From the NCBI RefSeq assembly GCF_002959895.1, contig NZ_PPDD01000010.1:171047-235046 (forward strand): a DNA stretch of 64,000 nucleotides. Direction: 5' to 3'. Under the pieces are notes generated by a model. The model worked only from the letters and a program-made list of their open reading frames with translations, made no database searches and was not told the DNA's origin. How positions within the stretch are numbered: the first letter of the stretch is position 1; each line of letters begins with the position of its first letter. Origin of the DNA: Veillonella infantium (GTDB taxonomy: Bacteria > Bacillota > Negativicutes > Veillonellales > Veillonellaceae). Shown in pieces: positions 18,572 to 29,174 of this stretch. The translations under genes were made by a program, and so were the position numbers.

Positions 18572-19819
18572 TTATTTCCCCTTTTCTGTTATATAAGTAT
18601 ACACATAATATAGTGCTAGCTCTGCTGCACTTTGTCGAATATCTTCGCGATTACCAATTAAATTAGCCTTGTGAGCTACTGTCCCATGAGGTCCAGTTAC
18701 ACCGAACCACACAAGACCAACCGGCTTCTCAGGGCTACCACCGCCGGGACCAGCTATGCCAGTCGTAGAAACGGCATATGTTGTTTGACCCACAGTTCGT
18801 GCCCCCTCTGCCATAGCCTTAGCGACTTGCTCACTTACGGCACCATACGTATCGAGCATGTTTTGAGGTACACCTAGTACACGATGTTTGATGTCGTTGC
18901 TATACGAAATAACGCCACCCATGTAGTATTCACTACTACCACTGACATTAGTCAATAACTTACCAACTAAGCCAGAGGTACAAGATTCAGCAGTACTAAT
19001 CGTACTATGTTCCTCTAGTAAAGCACGCCCCAGAGTTTCCTCCATGGAAATAGATAAATCGCGACCTACCCGAGAGCCTAACCGTTCTCGAATGATAGCA
19101 TCCCAAGGATTTAGAAGCTCATGTGCAGCCTCTAAGGTATCAGCCTTAGCAGTAATACGAACCTCTATGTACCCCTTTTTAATGAGCAACGCAATGGTTG
19201 GATTCGATTGGTTCTTAATGAGATCCATTAAGGTATTTTCTAAATCAATTTCGCGAATATCGTATACCCCATAGCGATAGGAGGTAACAACACCTTGTGA
19301 ACCAAATCGATTCATTAAATAAGGCACCACACTATCGTGGAACATACCCTTCATCTCACCAGGAGGTCCTGGCAAAAGTATGTATGTAGTATCGCCATCT
19401 TCCACTACAACACCAGGCGCCACGCCTACCGGATTATGTAATACGTTTGCGCCTTCAGGTAACTCAGCTTCTCGACGACTTGCATCGGGTACAGTTCGTT
19501 TTACACTTTCAAAGAAATGTTTAACCTCATCCATTGCCTCTTGATTAAATACAATAGGTCGTCCAATAGAATCGGCTAATACATTACGCGTAATATCTCC
19601 TTGCGTTGGTCCTAGTCCGCCAGTACTAATAACGATGTCCGCTCTAGTGCTAGCTAATTGAAAGACCTCTGCCATGCGCTTAGGATTATCCCCCACTACA
19701 GATTGATGAGCAATAGTATAGCCTAATTTATTTAATTCTTGTGCTAGCCAAGATACATTTGTATTCACTGTATCGCCTAGCAATAATTCTGAACCTGTAG
19801 AAATAAGTTCTACAATCAT
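18572..19819 (-). CDS. cinA: CinA-family protein (competence/damage-inducible, nicotinamide-nucleotide amidase)
   Basis: 415 aa two-domain protein. The N-terminal MoCF/COG1058 domain ([44 protein letters not shown]) acts as an ADP-ribose pyrophosphatase in characterised members. The C-terminal CinA domain (about residue 260 onward: [34 protein letters not shown]) deamidates NMN. The ATG has GGAGGTGAT upstream. It lies 38 bp after rimO and 4 bp before recA. Its activity here is inferred from the family. Confidence 0.95.
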   Translation of the reverse strand: MIVELISTGSELLLGDTVNTNVSWLAQELNKLGYTIAHQSVVGDNPKRMAEVFQLASTRADIVISTGGLGPTQGDITRNVLADSIGRPIVFNQEAMDEVKHFFESVKRTVPDASRREAELPEGANVLHNPVGVAPGVVVEDGDTTYILLPGPPGEMKGMFHDSVVPYLMNRFGSQGVVTSYRYGVYDIREIDLENTLMDLIKNQSNPTIALLIKKGYIEVRITAKADTLEAAHELLNPWDAIIRERLGSRVGRDLSISMEETLGRALLEEHSTISTAESCTSGLVGKLLTNVSGSSEYYMGGVISYSNDIKHRVLGVPQNMLDTYGAVSEQVAKAMAEGARTVGQTTYAVSTTGIAGPGGGSPEKPVGLVWFGVTGPHGTVAHKANLIGNREDIRQSAAELALYYVYTYITEKGK

Positions 19820-19856
19820 CAGATCACCTCCACAATCGAAAGAATCGAGCTGTGTT

Positions 19857-21203
19857 TTATTCTACAACCGTAGCTACTACATCATACGCAAAACCTTGTT
19901 CTACTTGTACTTTGAGGATGTCACCAGGTTTAATATCTTCGCCGCAGTCTTCGATGTACATGTTGCCGTCTACATCAGGAGCTTGAGATTTCAAGCGTCC
20001 TTTAGCTAGTAATGTACCATTCTCGCCGTCCTCGATTTCTTCCACCATTGCATAGTCAACAGTACCTTCTAAATCGCGATTATTCTCTTCAGAAATAGCT
20101 GCTTGAATGGACATGAGAATATGATAACGTTCTTCTTTCACCTCTTCTGGCACTTGATCTTCACGGGCACCAGCTGGTGTACCTTCCTCTTGAGAGTAAG
20201 TAAATACGCCCATATTATCAAATTTTATTTCTTTTACAAAGTCACAAAGTTCTTCAAATTGTTCATCTGTTTCACCAGGGAACCCAACGATGATAGATGT
20301 GCGCAATGTAATATGTGTCGGTGCATTTCTAATCTTCTTAAGCAAACGTTCAATATCATTGCGATCATCACGACGATTCATTTGTTTTAAAATATCGTTA
20401 TTCACATGTTGTAGTGGAATATCTACATATTTACAAAGTTTTGGCTCATTAACGATAATATCTAACAATTCATCGGAGAAGAAAGTTGGATATAAGTATA
20501 ACATGCGAATCCATTCGATACCTTCTACGGCAGTTAATTCCTTAAGCAATGTAGTCAACAATGGTTTACCATCATTTAGATCAATACCGTAACTAGTTGT
20601 ATCTTGAGCGATAAGAACGACCTCTTTAACACCGGATGCAGCCAATCGTTCTACTTCAGCCTTAATAGACTCAATAGTACGACTGCGGAACGCACCACGC
20701 ACCTTTGGAATAATACAGAAGGTACAACCATTATTACAGCCTTCAGCAATTTTTACATATGCACTGTACCGAGGCGTTGTTTGAATACGCGGCATACGCT
20801 CATCATAAATATTTGTAATATTTTCCATGATACAACTGCGATTACCATGTTCAATAGCATCAACGGCTACCATAATCTGATCCCATGCACCTGTACCGAT
20901 TAAAGCATCAATTTCAGGAATTTCTTGGAATAATTCATCTTGATATTGTTGGCTTAAGCAACCTGCTACAATAAGGCCTTTACATTTACCATCATCTTTA
21001 TATTGAGCCACCTCAAGAATAGTATTAATAGACTCGGCTTTTGCTTTCTCAATAAAGGTACAGGTATTTACAACGATAAGATCTGCTTCGCTTAGGTCCT
21101 CTGTAATCGTATAGCCATTATCTTTCAATAAGCCTAACATTACCTCTGTATCTACTAAGTTTTTAGCACAACCTAGGCTAACATACCCTAATTTCTTACC
21201 CAT
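19857..21203 (-). CDS. rimO: Ribosomal protein S12 methylthiotransferase RimO
   Basis: 448 aa radical-SAM enzyme that methylthiolates an aspartate of ribosomal protein S12. The UPF0004 domain is N-terminal (LGYVSLGCAKNLVDTEVM, with conserved cysteines in VVNTCTFIEKAK and VAGCLSQQY). The radical-SAM triad is EGCNNGCTFCIIPKVRGAF, and a C-terminal TRAM domain ends the protein. S12-specific features favour RimO over MiaB. The ATG at 21203 has AAGGA six bases upstream; codons further up are ignored. Confidence 0.96.
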   Translation of the reverse strand: MGKKLGYVSLGCAKNLVDTEVMLGLLKDNGYTITEDLSEADLIVVNTCTFIEKAKAESINTILEVAQYKDDGKCKGLIVAGCLSQQYQDELFQEIPEIDALIGTGAWDQIMVAVDAIEHGNRSCIMENITNIYDERMPRIQTTPRYSAYVKIAEGCNNGCTFCIIPKVRGAFRSRTIESIKAEVERLAASGVKEVVLIAQDTTSYGIDLNDGKPLLTTLLKELTAVEGIEWIRMLYLYPTFFSDELLDIIVNEPKLCKYVDIPLQHVNNDILKQMNRRDDRNDIERLLKKIRNAPTHITLRTSIIVGFPGETDEQFEELCDFVKEIKFDNMGVFTYSQEEGTPAGAREDQVPEEVKEERYHILMSIQAAISEENNRDLEGTVDYAMVEEIEDGENGTLLAKGRLKSQAPDVDGNMYIEDCGEDIKPGDILKVQVEQGFAYDVVATVVE

Positions 21204-21269
21204 TCTATATCCTTTCATAACTAGTTTATTTCTCAATTTACTTCCTGTAATAGGATCTATATAACTGAG

Positions 21270-22307
21270 TTACTCCTTGCGGAAGCGCACTTGGCTAACC
21301 CAGTGATTTAACAATAACTTTTTACCATCTATAGTGTAACCACCATTAACAGGCCATAAAATTAACTCGTGCCCCAATGAGTCTTTTGGCTCATCCATTT
21401 CTGGATTCGTAAATATATAGGTGAAATTATTTTCAACCATATATTTTGCAGTCTTTGTAGATAACAACCAATTAATAAATTCAACGCTATCTGCTTTATG
21501 TTTTGAATTTTTTAATACAGCAGCGCCAGTTACATAATAAGATGTTCCATCTGTTGGGTATATAACCTTAATCGGATATCCATGACGAGTATATTGGGCT
21601 GCATCAGACAAATTACCAATGCCGATATTAGACTCTCCTAACGCAGTTAAGCGAACTGGAGTAGACAAGAACTTGGCATGTTGTATTATATGTGGCTTTA
21701 AGCTATATAAATAGTTCAGTGCCTCAGGCTCGCCTCTATATTCCACCATGTTATATAACAAATTAGCTGCATTTTGGGATGCTACAAAATCGGTCATCAC
21801 AATAGACCAATCACCTTGTTTTCCCAATGTATCCCAAGTAGTAATATATTTACCTATCCCATTGTAGAAGGTGTCATTTTGAACAAATACAATAGGATCA
21901 TACCAAAGACCTACCCAATACCCATTTATATCTTTTAGATTATCACGTACTTCGTCAATTCTCTCATTAACGATAGGTGCATATTTCCCTACATTTGCCC
22001 CTACAACAAGATTATCTTCAGAGGTAAGTACCAGATCACCAGATGTATCAGCTACATTTGAAGCCGACCGTTGGGCCATTTGCTCTTCTGTAAGAGGCAT
22101 AACTGTAACTTTTACATTTTTCTCCTCTTCATATCGGTCGGCAAGCAATGTAGTTATATTGTTCGGCAAGTCTGTATAAACAGTAATCTCACCACGAACA
22201 GGTTCTTTTGCATGTTCTAACTGTTCTTGATGGTAAAAGTTTACGCCATAGGTTAACATTCCTATAACAAATAGGGCTAAAACGCCCGGAGCAATCCACC
22301 GTTTCAT
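21270..22307 (-). CDS. Orphan extracellular solute-binding protein (family 1)
   Basis: 345 aa. An N-terminal hydrophobic segment (WIAPGVLALFVIGMLTYGV) acts as a signal anchor or signal peptide; no lipobox cysteine is seen. The mature part starts with GEITVYTDLPNNITTLLADRYEEE and resembles iron/thiamine-type periplasmic binding proteins of ABC importers (LVLTSEDNLVVGANVGKYAPI, YWVGLWYDPIVFVQND, TGAAVLKNSKHKADSVEFINWLL). No permease or ATPase gene is near, so the ligand cannot be assigned. It lies between rimO and the ygiQ-type gene in the same direction. Confidence 0.8.
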   Translation of the reverse strand: MKRWIAPGVLALFVIGMLTYGVNFYHQEQLEHAKEPVRGEITVYTDLPNNITTLLADRYEEEKNVKVTVMPLTEEQMAQRSASNVADTSGDLVLTSEDNLVVGANVGKYAPIVNERIDEVRDNLKDINGYWVGLWYDPIVFVQNDTFYNGIGKYITTWDTLGKQGDWSIVMTDFVASQNAANLLYNMVEYRGEPEALNYLYSLKPHIIQHAKFLSTPVRLTALGESNIGIGNLSDAAQYTRHGYPIKVIYPTDGTSYYVTGAAVLKNSKHKADSVEFINWLLSTKTAKYMVENNFTYIFTNPEMDEPKDSLGHELILWPVNGGYTIDGKKLLLNHWVSQVRFRKE

Positions 22308-22369
22308 ATATGCCTCCTATAAGACATAACGTATTCCCAAACCAGAATAGACAAAACTATTCTCCATTA

Positions 22370-24331
22370 TTAACGACTACCACGTCCTCGATTACTATTA
22401 GATGGGCGACTTTTGGTCATGCCATTACGAGAGGGTCTACCCTTACTACTTTTCTCACTAGACTGACGTCCGTTGCGACGATCATTATTCTTCCCACTAT
22501 TACGAGAACCACTAGATTGACTAGGACGATTAATCCGACCAATTGGGCGTGGTGGAATCAAACATTCAGGTCCAAACCCTATCAAGTCACGTCGATTAGC
22601 TTCAATGAGCGCCTCTTTTACAAGGTCATAATTTTCAATATTTTTATATTGCATTAAGGCCCGCTGCTTAGCTTTATCTCTACCTTTTTTGGCAACATAT
22701 ACAGGTTTTCCATCCAGTGGGTTAATGCCCGTATAATACATACATGTCGATAAGCTCCCCGGCGTAGGAATAAAGTCTTGCACTTGTTCTGGATACATAT
22801 GTTGATCACGTAAGAACTCGGCTAATTCAACAGCATCTTCCAAGGCACAACCTGGATGAGAGCTCATAAAATATGGTACTAGATATTGCTTCTTACCAAG
22901 CTTTTTATTGGCCTCTTCAAACCAAGATTTGAAGGTGAGGAACTCTTCCTTACCAGCTTTGCCCATCATATTGGTAACGCGTTTAGAAACATGTTCTGGC
23001 GCTACTTTTAGTTGTCCACTTACATGAAATTCACAAAGCTCGCGGACAAAATCTTTATTGTTATCCGCTAGAACATAGTCATAACGCAAGCCGGAACGAA
23101 CAAATACCTTTTTTACGCCTTTTAGCTTACGTAATTTACGGAGTAAAGCAATATAGTCATCATGGTTTGTATTTAGATTTTCACAAGGCTCTGGCGCCGC
23201 ACAAGTACGACCTTTACAAGCACCATATACAGCTTGTTTGTCACAAGCTAAATGACGGAAGTTCGCCGTAGGGCCCCCAACATCATGAATATATCCTTTA
23301 AAGTTATCCATATTAATCATAGTTTGAGCTTCATCAAGTAAAGACTCATGACTACGGTTTTGGATGATACGACCTTGATGATTTGTTATTGCACAGAATG
23401 AACAGCTACCAAAGCACCCCCGTTGACTTACAAGGCTAAACTGTACTTCGCTTAATGCTGGTACGCCACCCTTATCATCATATTTAGGATGCCACTTGCG
23501 AGTATACGGCAAGTTATATACGCCATCCATTTCCTCCTGCGTAAGTGGCAATGCAGGTGTGTTTTGAACAAGATATCTATCGCCATGTTTTTGTACTACT
23601 ATACGACCATAGAATGGGTCTTGTTCATCATACTGCATACGGAATGCATCAGCAAAAGCCATCTTATCCGCTTTAATTTCCTCAAAAGATGGACACTCAA
23701 CATAGTCTATGGTAGGGATTTCCTTGGCCATATAACAAATACCACGAATAGATGGCAAGGACTCTTTAAATCTATCTTGATCTAACGCATCAGCTAATTC
23801 TACGATTTGAAGTTCACCCATACCATAAATGAGTACATCCGCCTTTGAATCAACTAAAATAGAACGACGCACAGTATCTGACCAATAATCATAATGACCA
23901 AATCGACGTAAGGACGCCTCTATGCCACCGATAATAAGAGGCACATCACTGTAAGCCTCCTTCATACGATTCGCATATACCAAGGTAGCTCGATCTGGGC
24001 GATGGCCCGCTTCACCACCTGGAGAATAGTCATCTTGTCGACGAATTTTCTTTGCCGCCGTAAATTTATTGAGCATTGAATCTAGATTCCCTGCTGTAAC
24101 AAGGGATGCTAGACGCGGTTTACCAAGTTTTTTGAAAGCCTCTACATCATTCCAATCTGGTTGATCTATAATACCCACACGATACCCTTTGGATTCTAAG
24201 TATCTGCCGATAACTGCAGGTGCAAAGGAAGGATGATCCACATAGGCGTCCCCACTAATGAGGACAAAATCTAATTCGGCCCAACCTCGTTCCTTCATAT
24301 CCGAAGGTTCTGTTACTAAAAATCTATCCAT
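22370..24331 (-). CDS. YgiQ-family radical SAM protein with basic tail
   Basis: 653 aa, UPF0313/YgiQ family, function unknown. The N-terminal part reads MKERGWAELDFVLISGDAYV, and a central radical-SAM motif CFGSCSFCAITNHQGR is present. The last ~60 residues are a low-complexity basic tail rich in Arg, Ser, Asn and Gly (RPIGRINRPSQSSGSRNSG...), suggesting RNA binding or disorder. The start is uncertain. The ATG at 24331 has only a distant AAAGG, while a TTG at 24367, right after the upstream stop, could be used by coupling. The YgiQ core is complete. Confidence 0.88.
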   Translation of the reverse strand: MDRFLVTEPSDMKERGWAELDFVLISGDAYVDHPSFAPAVIGRYLESKGYRVGIIDQPDWNDVEAFKKLGKPRLASLVTAGNLDSMLNKFTAAKKIRRQDDYSPGGEAGHRPDRATLVYANRMKEAYSDVPLIIGGIEASLRRFGHYDYWSDTVRRSILVDSKADVLIYGMGELQIVELADALDQDRFKESLPSIRGICYMAKEIPTIDYVECPSFEEIKADKMAFADAFRMQYDEQDPFYGRIVVQKHGDRYLVQNTPALPLTQEEMDGVYNLPYTRKWHPKYDDKGGVPALSEVQFSLVSQRGCFGSCSFCAITNHQGRIIQNRSHESLLDEAQTMINMDNFKGYIHDVGGPTANFRHLACDKQAVYGACKGRTCAAPEPCENLNTNHDDYIALLRKLRKLKGVKKVFVRSGLRYDYVLADNNKDFVRELCEFHVSGQLKVAPEHVSKRVTNMMGKAGKEEFLTFKSWFEEANKKLGKKQYLVPYFMSSHPGCALEDAVELAEFLRDQHMYPEQVQDFIPTPGSLSTCMYYTGINPLDGKPVYVAKKGRDKAKQRALMQYKNIENYDLVKEALIEANRRDLIGFGPECLIPPRPIGRINRPSQSSGSRNSGKNNDRRNGRQSSEKSSKGRPSRNGMTKSRPSNSNRGRGSR

Positions 24332-24370
24332 TGATTGTGTAAATGCCTTTCTATCATTCCTAATCAACTA

Positions 24371-24823
24371 TTAGAAAAGGAATAACCACAGTAAAAATAA
24401 TGCCATACAGAATAAAATAATGCCTAAAATAATACGTTCCTGAACGATAGAACGTTGGCGTTTTCGTTGTCGCGTTTCTAAAGACATACTCTTCTTAGAG
24501 GTTTGGTATTCAACGAATTCGCTTTGTACCAAATTTGGCGCTGCTTGTGCCTTCTGACGCGTCACAGAACGCAAAGAAAACGTATCTATATCACCTACTT
24601 GACTTTGGTAGGCTTTTACCAAGCGATCCCCATCAAGATCTAAATAATTACCGTAATTACGAATAAAGCCTTTTACGTAGACCTGACCAGGTATGATGTC
24701 ATACTTACCATCTTCGATAGCTTCCAAATAGGTTGTTTTAATGTGCAGTACTTGCTCCACATCTTTAAAGGTTAAATTACGTCTTACTCGTTCACGTCGT
24801 AATTCTTCGCCTAATTCAGCCAT
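24371..24823 (-). CDS. Short RodZ-like protein (HTH plus one membrane helix)
   Basis: 150 aa. The N-terminal RodZ-type helix-turn-helix (LGEELRRERVRRNLTFKDVEQVLHI ... YLEAIEDGKYDIIPGQVYVKGFIRNYGNYL) is followed by a basic juxtamembrane segment (RQRKRQRSIVQERI). A single C-terminal membrane helix (LGIILFCMALFLLWLFLF) ends the protein. RodZ links MreB to the membrane, but full RodZ has a large extracytoplasmic domain, which is missing here. The mre genes lie far away in the window. The gene follows ftsK by 48 bp, as ymfM does in Bacillus. Confidence 0.82.
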   Translation of the reverse strand: MAELGEELRRERVRRNLTFKDVEQVLHIKTTYLEAIEDGKYDIIPGQVYVKGFIRNYGNYLDLDGDRLVKAYQSQVGDIDTFSLRSVTRQKAQAAPNLVQSEFVEYQTSKKSMSLETRQRKRQRSIVQERIILGIILFCMALFLLWLFLF

Positions 24824-24871
24824 TTTCGTTCCTCTCTTAATCTACATAATACTCATATCGTAATCATTTAA

Positions 24872-27616
24872 TTATTGCTCATCATTGGAGTCTGAGAAAT
24901 ATCGCGCCTTAGCTTGTTCAGGACTCATCAAAATTTCTCGAGCCTTACTGCCCATACTAGGACCAACAATTTTAAGATCTTCCATCGTATCAACAAGGCG
25001 AGCCGCACGAGTATACCCAATGCGGAATCGACGCTGTAACATAGACACCGAAGCTTGACCAGATTCCATAACGAGATTAACAGCACGGTCTAATAATTCA
25101 TCGCGGTAAATATCATTTTCTTCTGATGATTCTTTTTCGGTTTCCTTTTCAGCCTCTTGTGTAACAGTATCGTCATATTCTGGTTCACGTTGAGCTTTTA
25201 CAAATTCCACAAGATGTTCTACCTCATCATCAGAGATAAACGCACCTTGTACACGAATTGGTTTATTAGCACCAATTGGAGCAAATAACATATCCCCTTT
25301 ACCAAGCAGTTTCTCAGCACCCGCCATATCGAGAATAGTACGGGAGTCAATTTGAGAACCTACTGCAAAGGAAATACGACTAGGTACATTAGCCTTAATA
25401 GAGCCTGTAATAACGTTGACAGAAGGACGTTGAGTAGCAAGTACCATGTGAATACCTGCAGCACGCGCCATTTGTGCTAAGCGACTAATAGATTCTTCAA
25501 TATCATCAGGAGCAGTCATCATAAGGTCAGCTAACTCATCGATAATTAATACAATCAAAGGCATAGCCGCCTTAGGGTGCGCTTCGTTATAGCTCTTAAT
25601 ATCGCGTTTGCCAGATGCTGCAAAAGCTTTATAACGAGCCTCCATCTCACGAACGGCCCAGCGCAATACAGCGGCTGCTTTTTTCATATCTGTTACAACT
25701 GGCGCCATCAAATGAGGAATACCGTTATAAATCGATAATTCAACCATCTTAGGGTCGATTAATAAAAGCTTAACCTCTTCTGGTTTACGACTAAAGAGAA
25801 TACTGGAAATCAAAGTATTTACACATACAGATTTACCAGAACCAGTAGTACCTGCTACAAGCAAGTGAGGCATCTTCGCAAGGTCAGTAATAACAGGCTT
25901 ACCTGCAATATCCTTGCCAAGACCTACCGGAATACCCCCACGAGCGTCCTTGAAGTCACTACAATCAAGAACATCACGTAAATGAACGGCCTCTGTCGTC
26001 TTATTAGGAACCTCGATACCGATGGCGGATTTACCAGGGATTGGAGCCTCCATCCGAATATGTTGAGCCGCTAAGTTTAAGGCAATATCATCAGTTAAAT
26101 TGACGATGCGGCTAACCTTTACGCCTGGTGCAGGTTCAATTTCGTAGCGTGTAACAGTTGGACCTTGTGTAGCATTAACGACCTTAGCAGTAATACCAAA
26201 GTTACTCAATACATTTTCAAGCATCATTGCATTTTGCGCTACTTCTTCACCATTGCTTTGACTCCCCTTCCCTTTCGCCAAAATATCAAGGCTTGGGAAA
26301 TGATAAGGTCTATCATAGGTACGATGAATTTGACCATCTTTAGATACTGCTACTTGTGCTGTATCTTCTGTAGTACTAATAGTAGATGGTACTTGTAAAC
26401 TCATACCAGACAAACCGGCACCAGCACTTACAGAACTTGCTGCAGCACCTGTTCCAGGTACAGCAGAAGCTATGGCAGCGTGATTAGTTTCCAATGGACC
26501 AATCGTTGTATTTTGATATGTAAACTTTGGTTGTTCCTCATGGTTATTCTCTACTGAGTCAGATTCATCTATATATCCTTCGTCTGGAGTATATGTATAA
26601 TCCTCATCTGGAGTATATACATAGTCATCACCTGTAGATCTACTAGCATCAGAGAATTGATCAAAATCATCTACATCATAAGACTTCGCATCACCAGCAT
26701 CTTCAGAAATATTCGCCAATTGTTCTGCTGCACGGTTGCGCGCTTCTATTTCAGCTAATTCTTTCCAAGATGTAGGAGCCTTTGGAGCTTCTACAGTCGT
26801 TACTGTATCCACCATAGGTTCATTATCTACAACCGCACTCGTTTCAAAGTTATCTCGGTCGGTAGTGATACCTCGTTTTTCAAGTGTATCTAACGCTTGA
26901 TCTGCAGCATCAGCAAAGCGTGTATCCTTTTCCCTGTTATACGCTTTCCGTTGTTCTGCAGCTTCTTTACGTTGTTCATTCCAATCTTCAAAGACCTCTT
27001 TAGCTACAGCTACCTTCTCAGCAGCCACTTCTTTAGCCACATCTAAACCTACTTGTGTTTTATCCGCTGCCTTTTGCAAGCCACTTCGCAAAGATAAACG
27101 AGTGATCAGAATACCAAAAGCTAATAATAAGAACACATCTAAAATGATAGCCCCTAGCTCACCTAATAGGGTGCGAAGGAATGTAGCGATGGCACCACCT
27201 ACTACACCACCTTGATCAGCCAATTGTGTTGTGATTAATTCCTGCCCCTCAGGAACGCGCCACAATGGAACAAGGGCTAGCAAGAATAGGAAGAACAAAG
27301 TCATTACAACGCCCCGTTTAGTAACGGAAATAAATGTTCCTTTATACAATAATCGCCAGCCAATCCAGAACACACCAAAGCAAGGAATAATACCACCTAG
27401 GCCAAAACCATAACGGAATATACCTGTTAAAATCTGTCCTACAAGACCGAGTTCAAACCCAAAGAATCCGAGCAAGGAAATAACTGCAAAGGCAATTACA
27501 ATTAAGCCTTTAACTTCGCTGCGCAAGGAAAATCCTTGAGACTTAGTTTGCTGTTTTGTACTTGTTCGCTTTCGTCGTGTATTGCGTTTTTTGGTGGAAG
27601 TTTTTTCTTCTGCCAT
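24872..27616 (-). CDS. ftsK: DNA translocase FtsK/SpoIIIE
   Basis: 914 aa membrane-anchored ATPase that pumps chromosomal DNA through the closing septum. The N-terminus has a Lys/Arg-rich start and several membrane helices (GLIVIAFAVISLLGFFGFEL, TLFFLFLLALVPLW, AIILDVFLLLAFGILI). A long acidic, low-complexity linker follows (about residues 210-440). The motor has AGTTGSGKSVCVNTLI and PLIVLIIDELADLMM, and the C-terminal gamma winged helix (ASVSMLQRRFRIGYTRAARL) reads KOPS/SRS. The ATG at 27616 is chosen as the first clear start. It likely heads the operon through rodZ-like, ygiQ, the binding protein and rimO. Confidence 0.96.
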   Translation of the reverse strand: MAEEKTSTKKRNTRRKRTSTKQQTKSQGFSLRSEVKGLIVIAFAVISLLGFFGFELGLVGQILTGIFRYGFGLGGIIPCFGVFWIGWRLLYKGTFISVTKRGVVMTLFFLFLLALVPLWRVPEGQELITTQLADQGGVVGGAIATFLRTLLGELGAIILDVFLLLAFGILITRLSLRSGLQKAADKTQVGLDVAKEVAAEKVAVAKEVFEDWNEQRKEAAEQRKAYNREKDTRFADAADQALDTLEKRGITTDRDNFETSAVVDNEPMVDTVTTVEAPKAPTSWKELAEIEARNRAAEQLANISEDAGDAKSYDVDDFDQFSDASRSTGDDYVYTPDEDYTYTPDEGYIDESDSVENNHEEQPKFTYQNTTIGPLETNHAAIASAVPGTGAAASSVSAGAGLSGMSLQVPSTISTTEDTAQVAVSKDGQIHRTYDRPYHFPSLDILAKGKGSQSNGEEVAQNAMMLENVLSNFGITAKVVNATQGPTVTRYEIEPAPGVKVSRIVNLTDDIALNLAAQHIRMEAPIPGKSAIGIEVPNKTTEAVHLRDVLDCSDFKDARGGIPVGLGKDIAGKPVITDLAKMPHLLVAGTTGSGKSVCVNTLISSILFSRKPEEVKLLLIDPKMVELSIYNGIPHLMAPVVTDMKKAAAVLRWAVREMEARYKAFAASGKRDIKSYNEAHPKAAMPLIVLIIDELADLMMTAPDDIEESISRLAQMARAAGIHMVLATQRPSVNVITGSIKANVPSRISFAVGSQIDSRTILDMAGAEKLLGKGDMLFAPIGANKPIRVQGAFISDDEVEHLVEFVKAQREPEYDDTVTQEAEKETEKESSEENDIYRDELLDRAVNLVMESGQASVSMLQRRFRIGYTRAARLVDTMEDLKIVGPSMGSKAREILMSPEQAKARYFSDSNDEQ

Positions 27617-27698
27617 AAATCTATACAAACCCCTTACTTATATAACACTACTGTAAATTAACTTATCATTATATTATAGCATATATCGAAGTATTTAG

Positions 27699-29000
27699 TT
27701 AGCTTTTACGCCGTTTCTCCCAGTCACAAAGTAACTGTTCTTCCTTGCCTCTTTTAATACCGTTGTAGTACGAAGCATCCATAAGAGGTGTTGGTAGATA
27801 CTGCTGTTTTACATAGCCATTTGGATAGTTGTGAGCATACTTATAGGTGTTCCCATGACCTAACTTGCTAGCCCCACTATAATGACTATCTTTTAAATGA
27901 TCTGGCACCTGTCCACAATCCTTGTGGCGCACATCGGCAATTGCTGCATCGATAGCCAAATAAGCAGAATTACTTTTCGGTGCTAATGCTACATAACAAG
28001 CCGCCTCAGACAATATGATACGAGCCTCTGGAAATCCTACCATATGAGCCGCTTGAGCCGCTGCATTGGCTAGAATTAAAGCTTGCGGATCTGCAAGGCC
28101 TACATCCTCAGCTGCACAAATTACGATACGACGAGCGATAAAGTTTGGATCTTCGCCAGCTTCAATCATACGAGCGAGATAATGAACCGTCGCTTGTACA
28201 TCAGAACCACGCATACTTTTAATAAACGCAGAAATCGTATCATAGTGACTATCGCCTTTTTTGTCGTATGTATAAATACGGCGGCCTACGACCTTTTCAA
28301 GGACCTCTATAGTAATAGCCCCTTCATCAGGTACCATTGCTGCTGCCTGCTCTAAAATATTTAACGCCATACGCCCATCGCCATTGACGAAAATCCCTAC
28401 ATCTTCAAGAACCTCATCTGTCACCTGTAGATGCCGTTTACCAAGGCCTACCTCTTCATCTGTAATAGCACGGCGCAAAATTTGGCCTATAGCCTTTGGT
28501 GTAAGCGCTTCTAGGGTAATTAATCTTAGACGAGATAAAAGAGGTCTATTTACCTCGAAAAATGGATTTTCTGTGGTAGCGCCAATGAGGATGATTGTGC
28601 CATCCTCTACACAAGGTAATAACACATCTTGTTGGCTTTTATTAAAGCGGTGAATTTCATCGAGGAATAAAATGGTTCGTTGTTGTAAAGATCGCACCCG
28701 CTTACGAGCATCCTCTATGATATTACGCAACTCACCTATGCCCGCATTAGTAGCATTTAAATTTACAAAATGACTATTGCTAACCTTAGCAATAATACCT
28801 GCTAGTGTAGTTTTACCCGTTCCACATGGGCCATAAAAAAGCATAGATGGAATTGTATCCTTTTCAACCATAGCTCGTAAGAAAGTCCCCTTCCCTACCG
28901 CTTTTTCTTGACCATATAAATGGTCTAATGTGGTAGGACGCATACGCACCGGTAACGGTTCATACGTATTGGTGGGCGTCATATCAAATAAACTATCCAT
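27699..29000 (-). CDS. rarA: Replication-associated recombination protein A
   Basis: 433 aa AAA+ ATPase of the RarA/MgsA family that acts at stalled replication forks. The Walker A motif is MLFYGPCGTGKTTLAGIIA, Walker B is RTILFLDEIHRFNKSQQD, and sensor 1 is LIGATTENPFFEVN. The C-terminal tetramerisation part begins near GSDVQATVHYLARMIEAGED. The ATG at 29000 has GAGGTGAT upstream. It lies next to the probable 6S RNA gene and is transcribed away from it. Confidence 0.95.
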   Translation of the reverse strand: MDSLFDMTPTNTYEPLPVRMRPTTLDHLYGQEKAVGKGTFLRAMVEKDTIPSMLFYGPCGTGKTTLAGIIAKVSNSHFVNLNATNAGIGELRNIIEDARKRVRSLQQRTILFLDEIHRFNKSQQDVLLPCVEDGTIILIGATTENPFFEVNRPLLSRLRLITLEALTPKAIGQILRRAITDEEVGLGKRHLQVTDEVLEDVGIFVNGDGRMALNILEQAAAMVPDEGAITIEVLEKVVGRRIYTYDKKGDSHYDTISAFIKSMRGSDVQATVHYLARMIEAGEDPNFIARRIVICAAEDVGLADPQALILANAAAQAAHMVGFPEARIILSEAACYVALAPKSNSAYLAIDAAIADVRHKDCGQVPDHLKDSHYSGASKLGHGNTYKYAHNYPNGYVKQQYLPTPLMDASYYNGIKRGKEEQLLCDWEKRRKS

Positions 29001-29152
29001 TCTATCACCTCAATCCATAACATCTTGTCTATTAACTCTAACGTTTTATAAATTATACAGTCTAGTAAATTGTATTCATTAAGAACACAATCTATATATC
29101 AATAGCCTATAATAACTATATTGGCTGGTCTTTTCTATATATAGTATATGAC

Positions 29153-29164
29153 ATGACATGTCAT
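29153..29164. repeat. Perfect 12-bp palindrome
   Basis: ATGACATGTCAT, just past the 6S RNA 3' end and upstream of rarA. It may be an operator; no factor is known. Confidence 0.3.
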
Positions 29165-29174
29165 TTTTACACGC

